A program made the translations under genes and the position numbers. A stretch of 64,000 nucleotides of DNA, taken from assembly GCA_002342065.1 (NCBI GenBank), contig DDPF01000012.1:124001-188000 (forward strand). Direction: 5' to 3'. The notes under the pieces were generated by a model. That model was not told the DNA's origin, searched no databases, and worked only from the letters and a program-made list of their open reading frames with translations. Shown piece by piece: positions 15,336-23,700 of this stretch (positions are counted from its first letter, which is position 1; each line of letters starts with the position of its first letter). The DNA is from Bacteroidetes bacterium UBA2475. Its GTDB lineage: Bacteria; Bacteroidota; Bacteroidia; B-17B0; Aurantibacillaceae.

Positions 15336-15980
15336 TCAATTAAGTCCAATAGTTTCTAATTCTTTATCCGGCTTTGCATAACTCAATCGTTCCAGTCGAT
15401 GCGTTTTATGATAGCTATCTAAACCTGAACAGGTAATAGTGTTTGCTTTTTCAAGATCAAGAAAAGAATCTTCATGCATACAGTTTTTTGGAAAATACAA
15501 ATGATCGATCTGCCCGATGATCAAAATTGTACCATTAATAGTAAGATCTAACCTTTCTTTAAATTGTACACCAAATTGAACATTGCTTTCTTTAACATAT
15601 GGGGCTAAAAAACCGTCTTTATAATCTTCAGATAATCCAACCGCTTCAAACTCGGAAACTTCTTTTGGGTATCTTGCTGATGTCTGATGTCCTTGTTTAT
15701 AAATTTTTTCATTCAGATGATTGATAGTGTAATAACCCGTTTCGAGAATATTAAATAACGTATGCCTCTCAACAGAATCAGGCCTTACAATAAAAGCTAT
15801 TAATGGTGGGGAAGCGCCAATGTGTATAATTGAATTAAATACTGCTAAGTTGGTTTTGCTTTGTTTATCTTTTGTACCAACTAAACAAACGCTTTTAAAA
15901 CCACCAGCAGAATTAACCAGATTGGTTCGTTGCCGTTTTTCCATTGCCATCATATCATCAAAAGATATATGTGTTTCCAT
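15336..15980 (-). CDS. Flavin reductase-like FMN-binding split-barrel protein, 214 aa
   Basis: The sequence reads as a flavin reductase-like split barrel: KSVCLVGTKDKQSKTNLAVFNSIIHIGASPPLIAFIVRPDS followed by HTLFNILETGYYTINHLNE. Such proteins bind FMN and reduce free flavins, or act as small flavin-dependent oxidoreductases in the cytosol. The C-terminal ~40 residues (HKTHRLERLSYAKPDKE) match the longer variant annotated in Bacteroidota. It lies 4 nt after the SDR stop and 27 nt before tspO. Its substrate is unknown; supply of reduced flavin for the light-operon products is an inference from context. Confidence 0.85.
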   Translation of the reverse strand: METHISFDDMMAMEKRQRTNLVNSAGGFKSVCLVGTKDKQSKTNLAVFNSIIHIGASPPLIAFIVRPDSVERHTLFNILETGYYTINHLNEKIYKQGHQTSARYPKEVSEFEAVGLSEDYKDGFLAPYVKESNVQFGVQFKERLDLTINGTILIIGQIDHLYFPKNCMHEDSFLDLEKANTITCSGLDSYHKTHRLERLSYAKPDKELETIGLN

Positions 15981-15984
15981 GTTG

Positions 15985-16674
15985 TTAATTTTTTATTGTA
16001 CTCATTCCTCCGTCGATTGCAAAAACCTGTCCGGTAACCCATGCAGATTCTTTTGATAATAAAAATGCAATTGCATTAGCAACATCAGCGGGATTACCAA
16101 CCTGGCGTAATGGATTTCGCTTTTGCATTTGCTCCATTTTTTCGGGTGTATTAATAAATTTTTCTCCAAGGGGGGAGTTGACCAATGAAGGAGCAACGCA
16201 ATTTACCCTTATTGAAGGAGCGAGTTCTGCTGCCAAAGCTTTTGCAAAACCTTCAATACCGCCTTTGGCCATTGCTATAGATGTGTGGAATGGCATACCA
16301 GTACTAACTGCTACTGAACTTATAAATACAATTGACCCATTGTGAGATCTTTTTAAATTATTTAAGTAGGCTTGTACAAAAGCAACTGCACCCAGGCTGT
16401 TTATTTGAAGATCATTTATAAAATCGGCTTGTGTAAGTCTTGCGAATGGTTTTAAATTGATAGTACCCGGAAAATAAACGAGTCCATCTACAGTGCCAGC
16501 GATTTCCGGAAATGTTGAAAGATCATATTTTTCTATTTGGTAAAATTCATCATACAATTCATCATTGGATTTTGTACTGATACCGATTATTTTATGCCCC
16601 TTTTCTTTTAAGAATAAAGCAGTTTGCCTTGCAATGGCACTAGAAGCGCCTGCAAATATAAAAGTCTTACTCAT
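15985..16674 (-). CDS. Short-chain dehydrogenase/reductase-like protein without the catalytic Tyr, 229 aa
   Basis: An SDR Rossmann fold is evident: FIFAGASSAIARQTALFL (nucleotide loop), a central SIVFISSVAVSTGMPFHTSIAMAKGGIEG and the typical end AIAFLLSKESAWVTGQVFAIDGGMS. In classical SDRs a Tyr lies four residues before the active Lys (YxxxK). Here the segment reads S-I-A-M-A-K, with Ile in that place, so it is probably an atypical member; I recall related photolyase-linked SDRs with HASIAxAKG. The start overlaps the DUF2805 stop as ATGA. Cytosolic, NAD(P)-binding; substrate unknown. Confidence 0.9.
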   Translation of the reverse strand: MSKTFIFAGASSAIARQTALFLKEKGHKIIGISTKSNDELYDEFYQIEKYDLSTFPEIAGTVDGLVYFPGTINLKPFARLTQADFINDLQINSLGAVAFVQAYLNNLKRSHNGSIVFISSVAVSTGMPFHTSIAMAKGGIEGFAKALAAELAPSIRVNCVAPSLVNSPLGEKFINTPEKMEQMQKRNPLRQVGNPADVANAIAFLLSKESAWVTGQVFAIDGGMSTIKN

Positions 16675-16979
16675 TTTCTTTTAGATATTTTATTATTTGA
16701 AATAGTTCGTTGTAAATTACACTTAAACCGGTTTATGCCATCTATTCGTTTTGAAGCATGTTTTGTGTTACAACTTTCCACACGTTTCCTCCATAATTTA
16801 TAACTGCTAAATTTTAAATTCTTTTTCATGAGCAACTTTACAGCCTCTTCATTCAATCCGAATTGAATTTTAATGGCATCAAAAGTAGTCCTGTCTTCCC
16901 AGGCCATTTCAATGATACGATCAACGTCTTTAAAACTTAACGAAGGAGAACACTCTTTCTCAATTTCAAAATATGCCAT
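16671..16979 (-). CDS. DUF2805/TIGR03643 family protein, first gene of the light operon, 102 aa
   Basis: The segment SFKDVDRIIEMAWEDRTTFDAIKIQFGLNEEAVKLLMKKNLKFSSYKLWRKRV is the TIGR03643/DUF2805 signature, a small helical, possibly DNA- or RNA-binding domain that recurs near photolyase genes. The basic tail (CNTKHASKRIDGINRFKC) is also typical. The open frame extends to an ATG at 17048. The internal ATG at 16979 is preferred because a promoter-like TAACTTTG (17053-17060) would start transcription near 17048 and the family domain lies well inside. The stop overlaps the SDR start by 4 nt. Function unknown. Confidence 0.8.
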   Translation of the reverse strand: MAYFEIEKECSPSLSFKDVDRIIEMAWEDRTTFDAIKIQFGLNEEAVKLLMKKNLKFSSYKLWRKRVESCNTKHASKRIDGINRFKCNLQRTISNNKISKRK

Positions 16980-17052
16980 TGGTGAAGACAATCCACTGTA
17001 ATGACAAAAGTTAACATCTTCAATTTTAGATATGGGCAGTTGATTCATAAAA

Positions 17053-17130
17053 CAAAGTTATACATTTTGTTTAACATTGTATATATTTTATTAAACAAAA
17101 TGATTTGTTAAACGGGCTTAGTTTAACAAA
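17053..17130 (-). promoter_or_regulatory. Promoter and paired palindromic operators of the light operon
   Basis: On the minus strand TAACTTTG (17053-17060) fits the Bacteroidota -7 element. Directly upstream lies a perfect 12-bp inverted repeat CATTTTGTTTAA (17063-17074) / TTAAACAAAATG (17091-17102) with a 16-bp AT spacer. A second perfect 10-bp inverted repeat follows: TTTGTTAAAC (17104-17113) / GTTTAACAAA (17121-17130). The shared TTGTTwAA half-site implies one dimeric regulator with two sites. No good -33 TTTG is seen, consistent with an activated or MerR-type promoter. Confidence 0.7.
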
Positions 17131-17207
17131 ATTTAAGTCTATTATGTATACACTGTACTCTATATCTTATAACCGATTGATATTGGCGTTAGAGAAGTTG
17201 CATAAAA

Positions 17208-17232
17208 AAACCCTTCACAGCGTGAAGGGTTT
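17208..17232 (-). terminator. Terminator after the YtxH gene
   Basis: AAACCCTTCAC (17208-17218), loop AGC, GTGAAGGGTTT (17222-17232), with an A-run on the left that gives a U-run in the minus-strand transcript. It closes the gene at 17276-17524. Confidence 0.8.
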
Positions 17233-17275
17233 CTTATTTTGAAAGCATTTTAAATTTTTACTTTTAAATCAATAC

Positions 17276-17524
17276 TTAAGTATACGATTTTTCAGCTGCT
17301 TTTAATTTTTTGTTTATTTTGTCAATACTGTCTTCAGCCGCCTGCGAATACTCGTCAAATCTCTTTGTTGTATCTCTGATCTTACTTTTAAGATCTTCAG
17401 CTAATCCTTCAGCACCTTCAAATATTTTCTTGCGGGTTTTGCTTCCTTTATCCGGAGCCAATAATACGCCTATAGCAGCCCCTACTGCGGCGCCAATTAA
17501 TAATAATCCTATCGGGTTTTTCAT
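17276..17524 (-). CDS. YtxH domain protein, 82 aa
   Basis: An N-terminal hydrophobic Gly/Ala-rich segment (NPIGLLLIGAAVGAAIGVLLAPDKGSKTR) is the YtxH hallmark, followed by a charged helix/coiled coil. The ATG at 17524 (MKNPIG) is the natural start; the longer frame relies on a TTG. YtxH proteins are small membrane-anchored general-stress proteins of unknown mechanism. The gene is monocistronic, with its own terminator (17208-17232). Confidence 0.85.
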   Translation of the reverse strand: MKNPIGLLLIGAAVGAAIGVLLAPDKGSKTRKKIFEGAEGLAEDLKSKIRDTTKRFDEYSQAAEDSIDKINKKLKAAEKSYT

Positions 17525-17635
17525 AATTTTCAATATTAAATTTAACAAGTTGGTTTATTAATAATATAAGCGAAAATTATGCCATCCAATAATTCCGCTT
17601 TTTGAAAAGGCATTATCTTTGCACAAATTAATCTC

Positions 17636-18805
17636 ATGATAATTAAGCATCGCGTTTTGAATACAGGCATTATCAAAATAGCGTTTTGTTGTCTAATATG
17701 TTCAATACACATTACTATTTACAGCCAGGACAGCCTACCAAAAGCAAAAAAGAAACTATTTGGTTTTAGTAGTTTAAACGACACTGTAAGCACTGAAAAG
17801 AATGGGCTATTCTTACTGCCGCTTTTATACTATACACCCGATACGCGCTGGGCGGCAGGGGCAGCAGGTGTTTATTATTTTAAGATTCCTTCCAAAGTAA
17901 TAAATGAAAAAGAAACACGTGTTTCAAACGTTCAGTTTTTAGCCGATTACACACAAAATAAACAATTGGACATTTGGGGCCAGTGGAATATTTTTACCCG
18001 CAACGAAAATTATCTCTACAAAGGTGAACTACGTTACAGGAATTTTCCTGATAGATTTTACGGTATTGGTAATAACACTTTAAAAGAGAATGAAGAAAAA
18101 TACGAATACAATTTATTTAGCTTTAAAACCCTGGCGTTAAAAAAGGTATACCCTGCGGTATTTCTTGGTGTTGATTATCACTTTGAAAAGGAATATGGTT
18201 TTACATATACCCCTGGCAAATCGCTTGAGACTGGTACAATTATCGGACATAACGGCGGCATTCAATCTGCTGTTGGCCTGGTTGCTATTTACGATAACCG
18301 TGATAATATTATCAATACCTATAAAGGAAGTTTAATAGAATTATCAAGTTATTTCTATGCAAAAGAAATAGGAAGTACGTTTAATTTCTCTTATTTAAAT
18401 TTATTATATCAAAAATTCTGGCAGATAAAAAGAAAACACATTATTGCTTTGCAAACACGAGTCCGTTACGGATTTGGAGACATTCCTTTTCTGGATCTTT
18501 CAACGGCAGGTAATGATGATCTTTTACGGGGATACCCTAAAAATAGATATCGCGATAAACATTTTGCAGGTACGCAGTTAGAATACCGTTTCCCCCTATT
18601 CTGGCGCTTTGGCTTGGTTACTTTTGCCGGCGCAGGCGATGTATTTTCAAAACACACCGATCTTAGTTTAGATCGCTTAAAATATTCTTACGGTGCAGGC
18701 TTACGTTTTGTGGTTAATCCGGCAGAAAGACTTAACATTAGACTAGATTATGCGCGTGGTAAAGACGGCGGTTACTTTTATTTTGTAGTAGCGGAATCTT
18801 TTTAA
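17636..18805 (+). CDS. Omp85-like (D15/BamA C-terminal) outer-membrane barrel protein, 389 aa
   Basis: A signal peptide ends near TIYSQDS. The body is composed of alternating aromatic beta-strands, and the C-terminal part has the Omp85 hallmark LLRGYPKNRYRDKHFAGTQLEYRFPLFWRFGLVTFAGAGDVF with a C-terminal aromatic residue (VVAESF). No POTRA domains are present, so it is a small barrel-only member, as seen in many Bacteroidota. It would insert in the outer membrane; a substrate cannot be inferred. It precedes the terC-like gene by 42 nt, possibly in the same transcript. Confidence 0.85.
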   Translation: MIIKHRVLNTGIIKIAFCCLICSIHITIYSQDSLPKAKKKLFGFSSLNDTVSTEKNGLFLLPLLYYTPDTRWAAGAAGVYYFKIPSKVINEKETRVSNVQFLADYTQNKQLDIWGQWNIFTRNENYLYKGELRYRNFPDRFYGIGNNTLKENEEKYEYNLFSFKTLALKKVYPAVFLGVDYHFEKEYGFTYTPGKSLETGTIIGHNGGIQSAVGLVAIYDNRDNIINTYKGSLIELSSYFYAKEIGSTFNFSYLNLLYQKFWQIKRKHIIALQTRVRYGFGDIPFLDLSTAGNDDLLRGYPKNRYRDKHFAGTQLEYRFPLFWRFGLVTFAGAGDVFSKHTDLSLDRLKYSYGAGLRFVVNPAERLNIRLDYARGKDGGYFYFVVAESF

Positions 18806-18847
18806 CTATTTAAACTATTTTATTTTTCACCTGTTAACTATAATATT

Positions 18848-19549
18848 ATGTTTGCCGAAGCAATTGTTCCATTAATTTCATTAATAGCGTTAGAAGTTAT
18901 TCTTGGTATTGATAATATTATCTTTATCTCGATCCTGGCCGATAAGCTTCCCGAAGAAAATAGAAACAAATTAAGGGTCTGGGGGTTAGGCCTTGCCATG
19001 TTAATTAGGCTCGCCTTATTAGCTGCGGTTTCATGGATCCTTAAACTTGACCAGGTTTTATTCACCGTGTTTAATACCGCTTTTTCCGGAAAAAGTCTTA
19101 TCCTCATAGCTGGCGGTTTATTTCTATTATATAAAAGCACAAAAGAAATACTTCATAAAACAGAAAACGTTACAGATGACGCTACCAATATGAGATCTAA
19201 AAGCGGAAGCTTTAAAAAATTATTGTCTGAAATAGTTATTTTAGATATTGTTTTTTCTGTCGATTCAATAATTACTGCGGTAGGAATGGTACAGGAATTA
19301 TGGATCATGTATGTAGCTGTAATCGTAGCAGTAATAATTATGCTATTTGCTTCAAAACCAATAAGTGCTTTTATTCAAAAGCATCAATCATTTAAAATTC
19401 TTGCTCTTTGTTTTTTAATGATGATCGGTTTAACACTTATTGCCGAAGGTTTACATTTTACAATACCGAAAGGATACATTTATTTTTCAATGGCATTTGC
19501 ATTTTTAGTGGACATAATTCAACTAAAAAAAATGAAATCACATAATTAA
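18848..19549 (+). CDS. TerC family integral membrane protein, 233 aa
   Basis: Seven hydrophobic segments and the two family motifs are visible: EVILGIDNIIFISILADKLPEENR near the N-terminus and EIVILDIVFSVDSIITAVGMV in the middle, whose acidic residues lie in the membrane. TerC-type proteins are linked to metal (Mn) export, including metalation of exported proteins, and to tellurite resistance. The length (233) fits the short bacterial group without CBS domains. The start is the only suitable ATG. Confidence 0.92.
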   Translation: MFAEAIVPLISLIALEVILGIDNIIFISILADKLPEENRNKLRVWGLGLAMLIRLALLAAVSWILKLDQVLFTVFNTAFSGKSLILIAGGLFLLYKSTKEILHKTENVTDDATNMRSKSGSFKKLLSEIVILDIVFSVDSIITAVGMVQELWIMYVAVIVAVIIMLFASKPISAFIQKHQSFKILALCFLMMIGLTLIAEGLHFTIPKGYIYFSMAFAFLVDIIQLKKMKSHN

Positions 19550-19654
19550 TTATCAAAAATTGTTAAATAATTAAGAACCCGCCTTTTTAACAGTCTAAAG
19601 TTTATCGTACCCTTTTTATTTTGTATCTTTATTATACGAAATAAGATTTCTAAA

Positions 19655-20155
19655 ATGAAAAATATTTTATTTATTCTCTCAACAATTTTTAGTTTTAGTG
19701 CATTTGCACAGGACACACTTTATACAACAAAAGGAAAAATAATTACCGGTCAGGTAAAAGAAATTACCCAACACGAAATTAAATACAAAAGAGCAGCTAA
19801 TCCGGATGGTCCATTATACGTTGTAGATAAAACAGATATCGTTCTTATTCACTATAAAAACGGCACAAAAGAAGTTTTCGAAAATTCGGGTACTGCTTCT
19901 TCAAATGTTTCTTCCGACAATAATTCTTCTGATCCCATTTATGTAAATACAAGGCCCCATGTAAATGTGGTTGTTGGCACATCACCACTATACTCATTTG
20001 GAGGTGGTTTTGGCTGGGGTTGGGGAGGCTGGGGTTGGAACAGGCCGTATTTTGGTGGCTATTATAGGAGTTATAGAAATAATCACTGGCACCACAATCA
20101 TAATCATCACAATCATTTTAAACATTACGGTCACCGAGGTGGTGGTCGCAGATAA
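19655..20155 (+). CDS. Secreted protein with Gly/Trp- and His-rich tail, 166 aa
   Basis: A signal peptide (ending SAFAQD) is followed by a ~60-residue beta-rich segment DTLYTTKGKIITGQVKEITQHEIKYKR...VVDKTDIVLIHYKNGTKEVF, which the next gene repeats. After a Ser/Asn linker the tail is extremely rich in Gly, Trp and Tyr, then His and Arg (GWGWGGWGW, HHNHNHHNHF). The His cluster could bind metal ions, an inference from composition. I recognise the N-terminal part as a recurring Bacteroidota exported module without known function. Separated by 7 nt from its paralogue. Confidence 0.75.
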   Translation: MKNILFILSTIFSFSAFAQDTLYTTKGKIITGQVKEITQHEIKYKRAANPDGPLYVVDKTDIVLIHYKNGTKEVFENSGTASSNVSSDNNSSDPIYVNTRPHVNVVVGTSPLYSFGGGFGWGWGGWGWNRPYFGGYYRSYRNNHWHHNHNHHNHFKHYGHRGGGRR

Positions 20156-20162
20156 TTAGTAT

Positions 20163-20642
20163 ATGAAAAAACTCTATTTATCAACCTTACTTTTATTTTT
20201 TGTTATTGCGGGTTTTTCGCAAGACACACTTTTTACAAAAGATGGAAGAACAATTCCCGCTAAAATAATTGAAGTAAGAGCAAACGAGGTTAAATATAAA
20301 AGTGAAGCCGATAATACTGAAACACAATACTCAATTATCGACATCGCGAGCCTAAGTTCAATTCATTACGCAAATGGTACTTACGATACTTTTCCTTTGG
20401 ATGTATCGGCTACTGTAAATGATAATAATGGCCTGCAGAACATTCCAACACCAGATCCGGCTTATAATAAAAGAATCGTCAGAAATCAAGCAATAGCAGA
20501 CGTAGCTTATATTGGACTTCGCGTTTTAGGTTTTGCCTGTAGAGTAGCTTTAGAAATAGCGCTACTTGGGTGCGGTGGCGGCCACGGCGGCGGCTCTCAC
20601 GATTCGCATAGTTCCGGTACTTATGGTAAAAGAGGTAACTGA
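20163..20642 (+). CDS. Secreted paralogue of the preceding gene, 159 aa
   Basis: It has a signal peptide (ending AGFSQD) and the same module as its neighbour (DTLFTKDGRTIPAKIIEVRANEVKYKSE...IIDIASLSSIHYANGTYDTF). The tail differs: a hydrophobic helix (IADVAYIGLRVLGFACRVALEIALLGC) and a Gly/His-rich end GGGHGGGSHDSHSSG. The two genes look like a tandem duplication with diverged tails and form one transcript ended by the hairpin at 20685-20718. Function unknown. Confidence 0.75.
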   Translation: MKKLYLSTLLLFFVIAGFSQDTLFTKDGRTIPAKIIEVRANEVKYKSEADNTETQYSIIDIASLSSIHYANGTYDTFPLDVSATVNDNNGLQNIPTPDPAYNKRIVRNQAIADVAYIGLRVLGFACRVALEIALLGCGGGHGGGSHDSHSSGTYGKRGN

Positions 20643-20684
20643 TCGTAATTTCAAATAATCGCTAAAAAGCCACACTTAATAAAT

Positions 20685-20718
20685 TAAAGCCGGCAGCTTA
20701 TAAAAGCTACCGGCTTTT
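20685..20718 (+). terminator. Terminator after the secreted paralogue pair
   Basis: AAAGCCGGCAGCTT, loop ATAA, AAGCTACCGGCTTTT, followed by a T-rich stretch. Confidence 0.75.
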
Positions 20719-20760
20719 GGTTTTTAATCACCCCACCTTTGAGGTATAAATTAAAAACCA

Positions 20761-23700
20761 ATGAAAACCAAACTCTTTTTATTTGCAACAATTACTACAG
20801 TAATATGTATTGTTTTGTTCAGCGCTTGTTTCCAAACAAGACCAAAGATCAACGCCATTAACCCGGCTTTCGGAAAATATATTTCGGGTTACACATCCGG
20901 TATGGTCTCCCGAAAATCTACCATCCGAGTTGAACTTTCGCATAGCATGAATGAAGATATAACTATTACTGCCAGCGCCAAGCCCGGTGTCACTGTTTTA
21001 AACACTACAACGGCAATAGACACGGTTCTTAGAATGATGCAGCTGCCTGATTCAAATTTATTAAAGGACGCTTTTACCTTCGAGCCAAAAATAAAAGGAA
21101 GGGCCGTTTGGATCAGTGATAAAGTGATCGAATTCATTCCATCTGAAATTTTACCGGCCAATCAATTTTATACTGTAGATTTTAAATTAAAAGAAGTTGC
21201 TAAGGTAGAAGATGGTCTTGAAAATTTTAGTTTCCAGCTATCTACCTTCCCTCAAAACATATTTGTAAATATTGATGGCTTACGCAGCTATGATGATTAC
21301 AATATAGAATGGCAAAAACTGACAGGTAAAATAACTACCTCAGATTATGAAGATACAGCTTCGATAAGAAAAGTTTTAAGTGTAACTCAAAACGGAAAAG
21401 CTATGCTTGTAAAAATTAATTACAGTTATAAAAACAACGAATTCTATTTCTATGTGGATAGTATTGAGAGAAAAGAAAAAGCAGGGAAATTAGTTGTAAA
21501 CTGGAAAGGCGAAGAAATAAAAGCTATCAGCAACGGAAGCCAGGAATTAAAGATCCCTGCACTAGGAGATTTTTCTATTTCAGATGCACGTGTGGTAGAT
21601 AACGAAGATCAATCGGTTGAATTAAGTTTTAGCGATCCTATCGATTATAATCAAAATTTAAAAGGCATTATAAGTATTCAAGGAATTGAAAACCTGACCT
21701 ACGCCATTGAAAATAATGTGGTGAGGATCTTTTTACCTAACCGCACGATTGGCGAAAAATTAATTACAGTAACCACCGGCATTAAAAATTTTAAAGGTTA
21801 TAAAATGAATACAGCTTTTACAAAAAACATAACTTTTGAAGAACCAAAACCTTTGGTACGCATTAAAGGTAATGGCAGTATTTTGCCAAATTCTAACGGA
21901 CTGATCTTTCCTTTTGAAGCCATTAGTTTAAAAGCAGTAGATGTACGCGTAATTAAAATTTTTGAGAATAACGTTCACCAATTCTTACAATCAAATAATT
22001 TAGATGGCCAGGACGGTTTAACACGCGTTGGAAAAGTTGTTGCCGAAAAAACAATTAAACTCGATTACAATAAAAAAACAAATTTAAAGCAGTGGAACAA
22101 ACATGTAATAGATCTTGGAAAATTAATTACCCCCGATCCTGGAGCAATTTACAGGGTAAGCATAAAATATTCTAAAAAATATTCTGTTTGCGATTGTGAA
22201 GGTGTTGACGATGAAGGCGAAGGTGAGAATGAGAACGGCGAACAACCTATAGATCTTATAACCACAGAAGAAAAAGATACCTGGAACGATAATGATACTT
22301 ACAGGTATAGTTTTGATGGTGGTTACGACAATTGGAATTATTATAACGAAGATTATTCGCCCTGCAACAGCAATTATTACTACGGTAAAGCTGTAAGCAG
22401 AAATATTTTAGCCTCAGATATTGGTTTGATCTACAAATTGGATGACAATAAAATGTCTCACGCTTTTGTAAGCAATATGATCACTGCCAAACCAATTGCA
22501 AACGCAACTATAGAGTATTATGATTATACTAAACAATTAATTGCACAAGGCACAAGCGATGCAAATGGCATGTTGGATCTGCCACTTAAACGTAAACCTT
22601 TTTTAATGTTGGCAAGATCGGGTAAACAACGTGGCTATTTAAAATTATTGGATGGTTATGCAAATTCATTAAGCAAATTTGATGTTGAAGGTGAGATCGT
22701 TCAAAAAGGGATCAAAGGTTTTATTTATGGCGAACGCGGTGTTTGGCGTCCAGGCGATTCGCTTTACATTAACTTTATTATGGAAGACAAAGAAAAACGT
22801 TTGCCTCCAAATCACCCGGTTAAATTCGAGTTACAAGATCCTAACGGTACAATTGTTTATCAAACCACTAAAACAAAAAATTTAAACGGACTTTACGATT
22901 TTCGTACTTCAACCGGAACCGAAGCCTTAACTGGAAATTACACGGCAATTGCTAAAGTTGGTAATCGACTATTTTCAGAGAATTTTAAAATAGAAACAGT
23001 AAAACCAAATCGTTTAAAGATCTATCTTGACTTTGAACAAAACAAAACAAACGACAGTATTGCTAAACTATCCGTAAAATGGTTACACGGTGCAGTTGCT
23101 AAAAATTTACACGCGTTGGTAAACGTAAGTGTTAACCAAACAAAAACTACTTTCGAGAAATATAAGTCTTATGAATTTGACTCTCCAATAAGAAATTACT
23201 ACTCAGAAGCAGAAGCAATATTTGATGGCAACTTAAACGAGAAAGGCGAAGCAGATCTTAATACCTATATTAATGTTGGACAAACTGCTCCGGGTATGTT
23301 ACGTGCCACTTATATTTCTAAAGTATTTGAAGAAGGTGGTGATTTTAGTATCGACCGTTACAGCGTTCCCTACTCCCCTTACAAAACTTATGTTGGCTTA
23401 CATAGTCCCGAAACTAAAAGTTTTGATAACACCTTACAAACGGGTAACAATTATAATTTTGATGTAGTAACTGTAAATAATAAAGGTATACCTGTAACTA
23501 CAAATAACCTACAGGTAAAAATATACAAAGTACAATGGCGTTGGTGGTACGAAAAAAGTGAAGATGAATTAGCGCAATATATTTCGCGTGCCGGAACAAT
23601 TGTTTTGAAAGATACGCTTATAAAAACAACTGAAGGCAAAGGTTCGTTTAAATTTCATGTGCAATATCCTGAATATGGTCGTTATTTGATTACGGTAACA

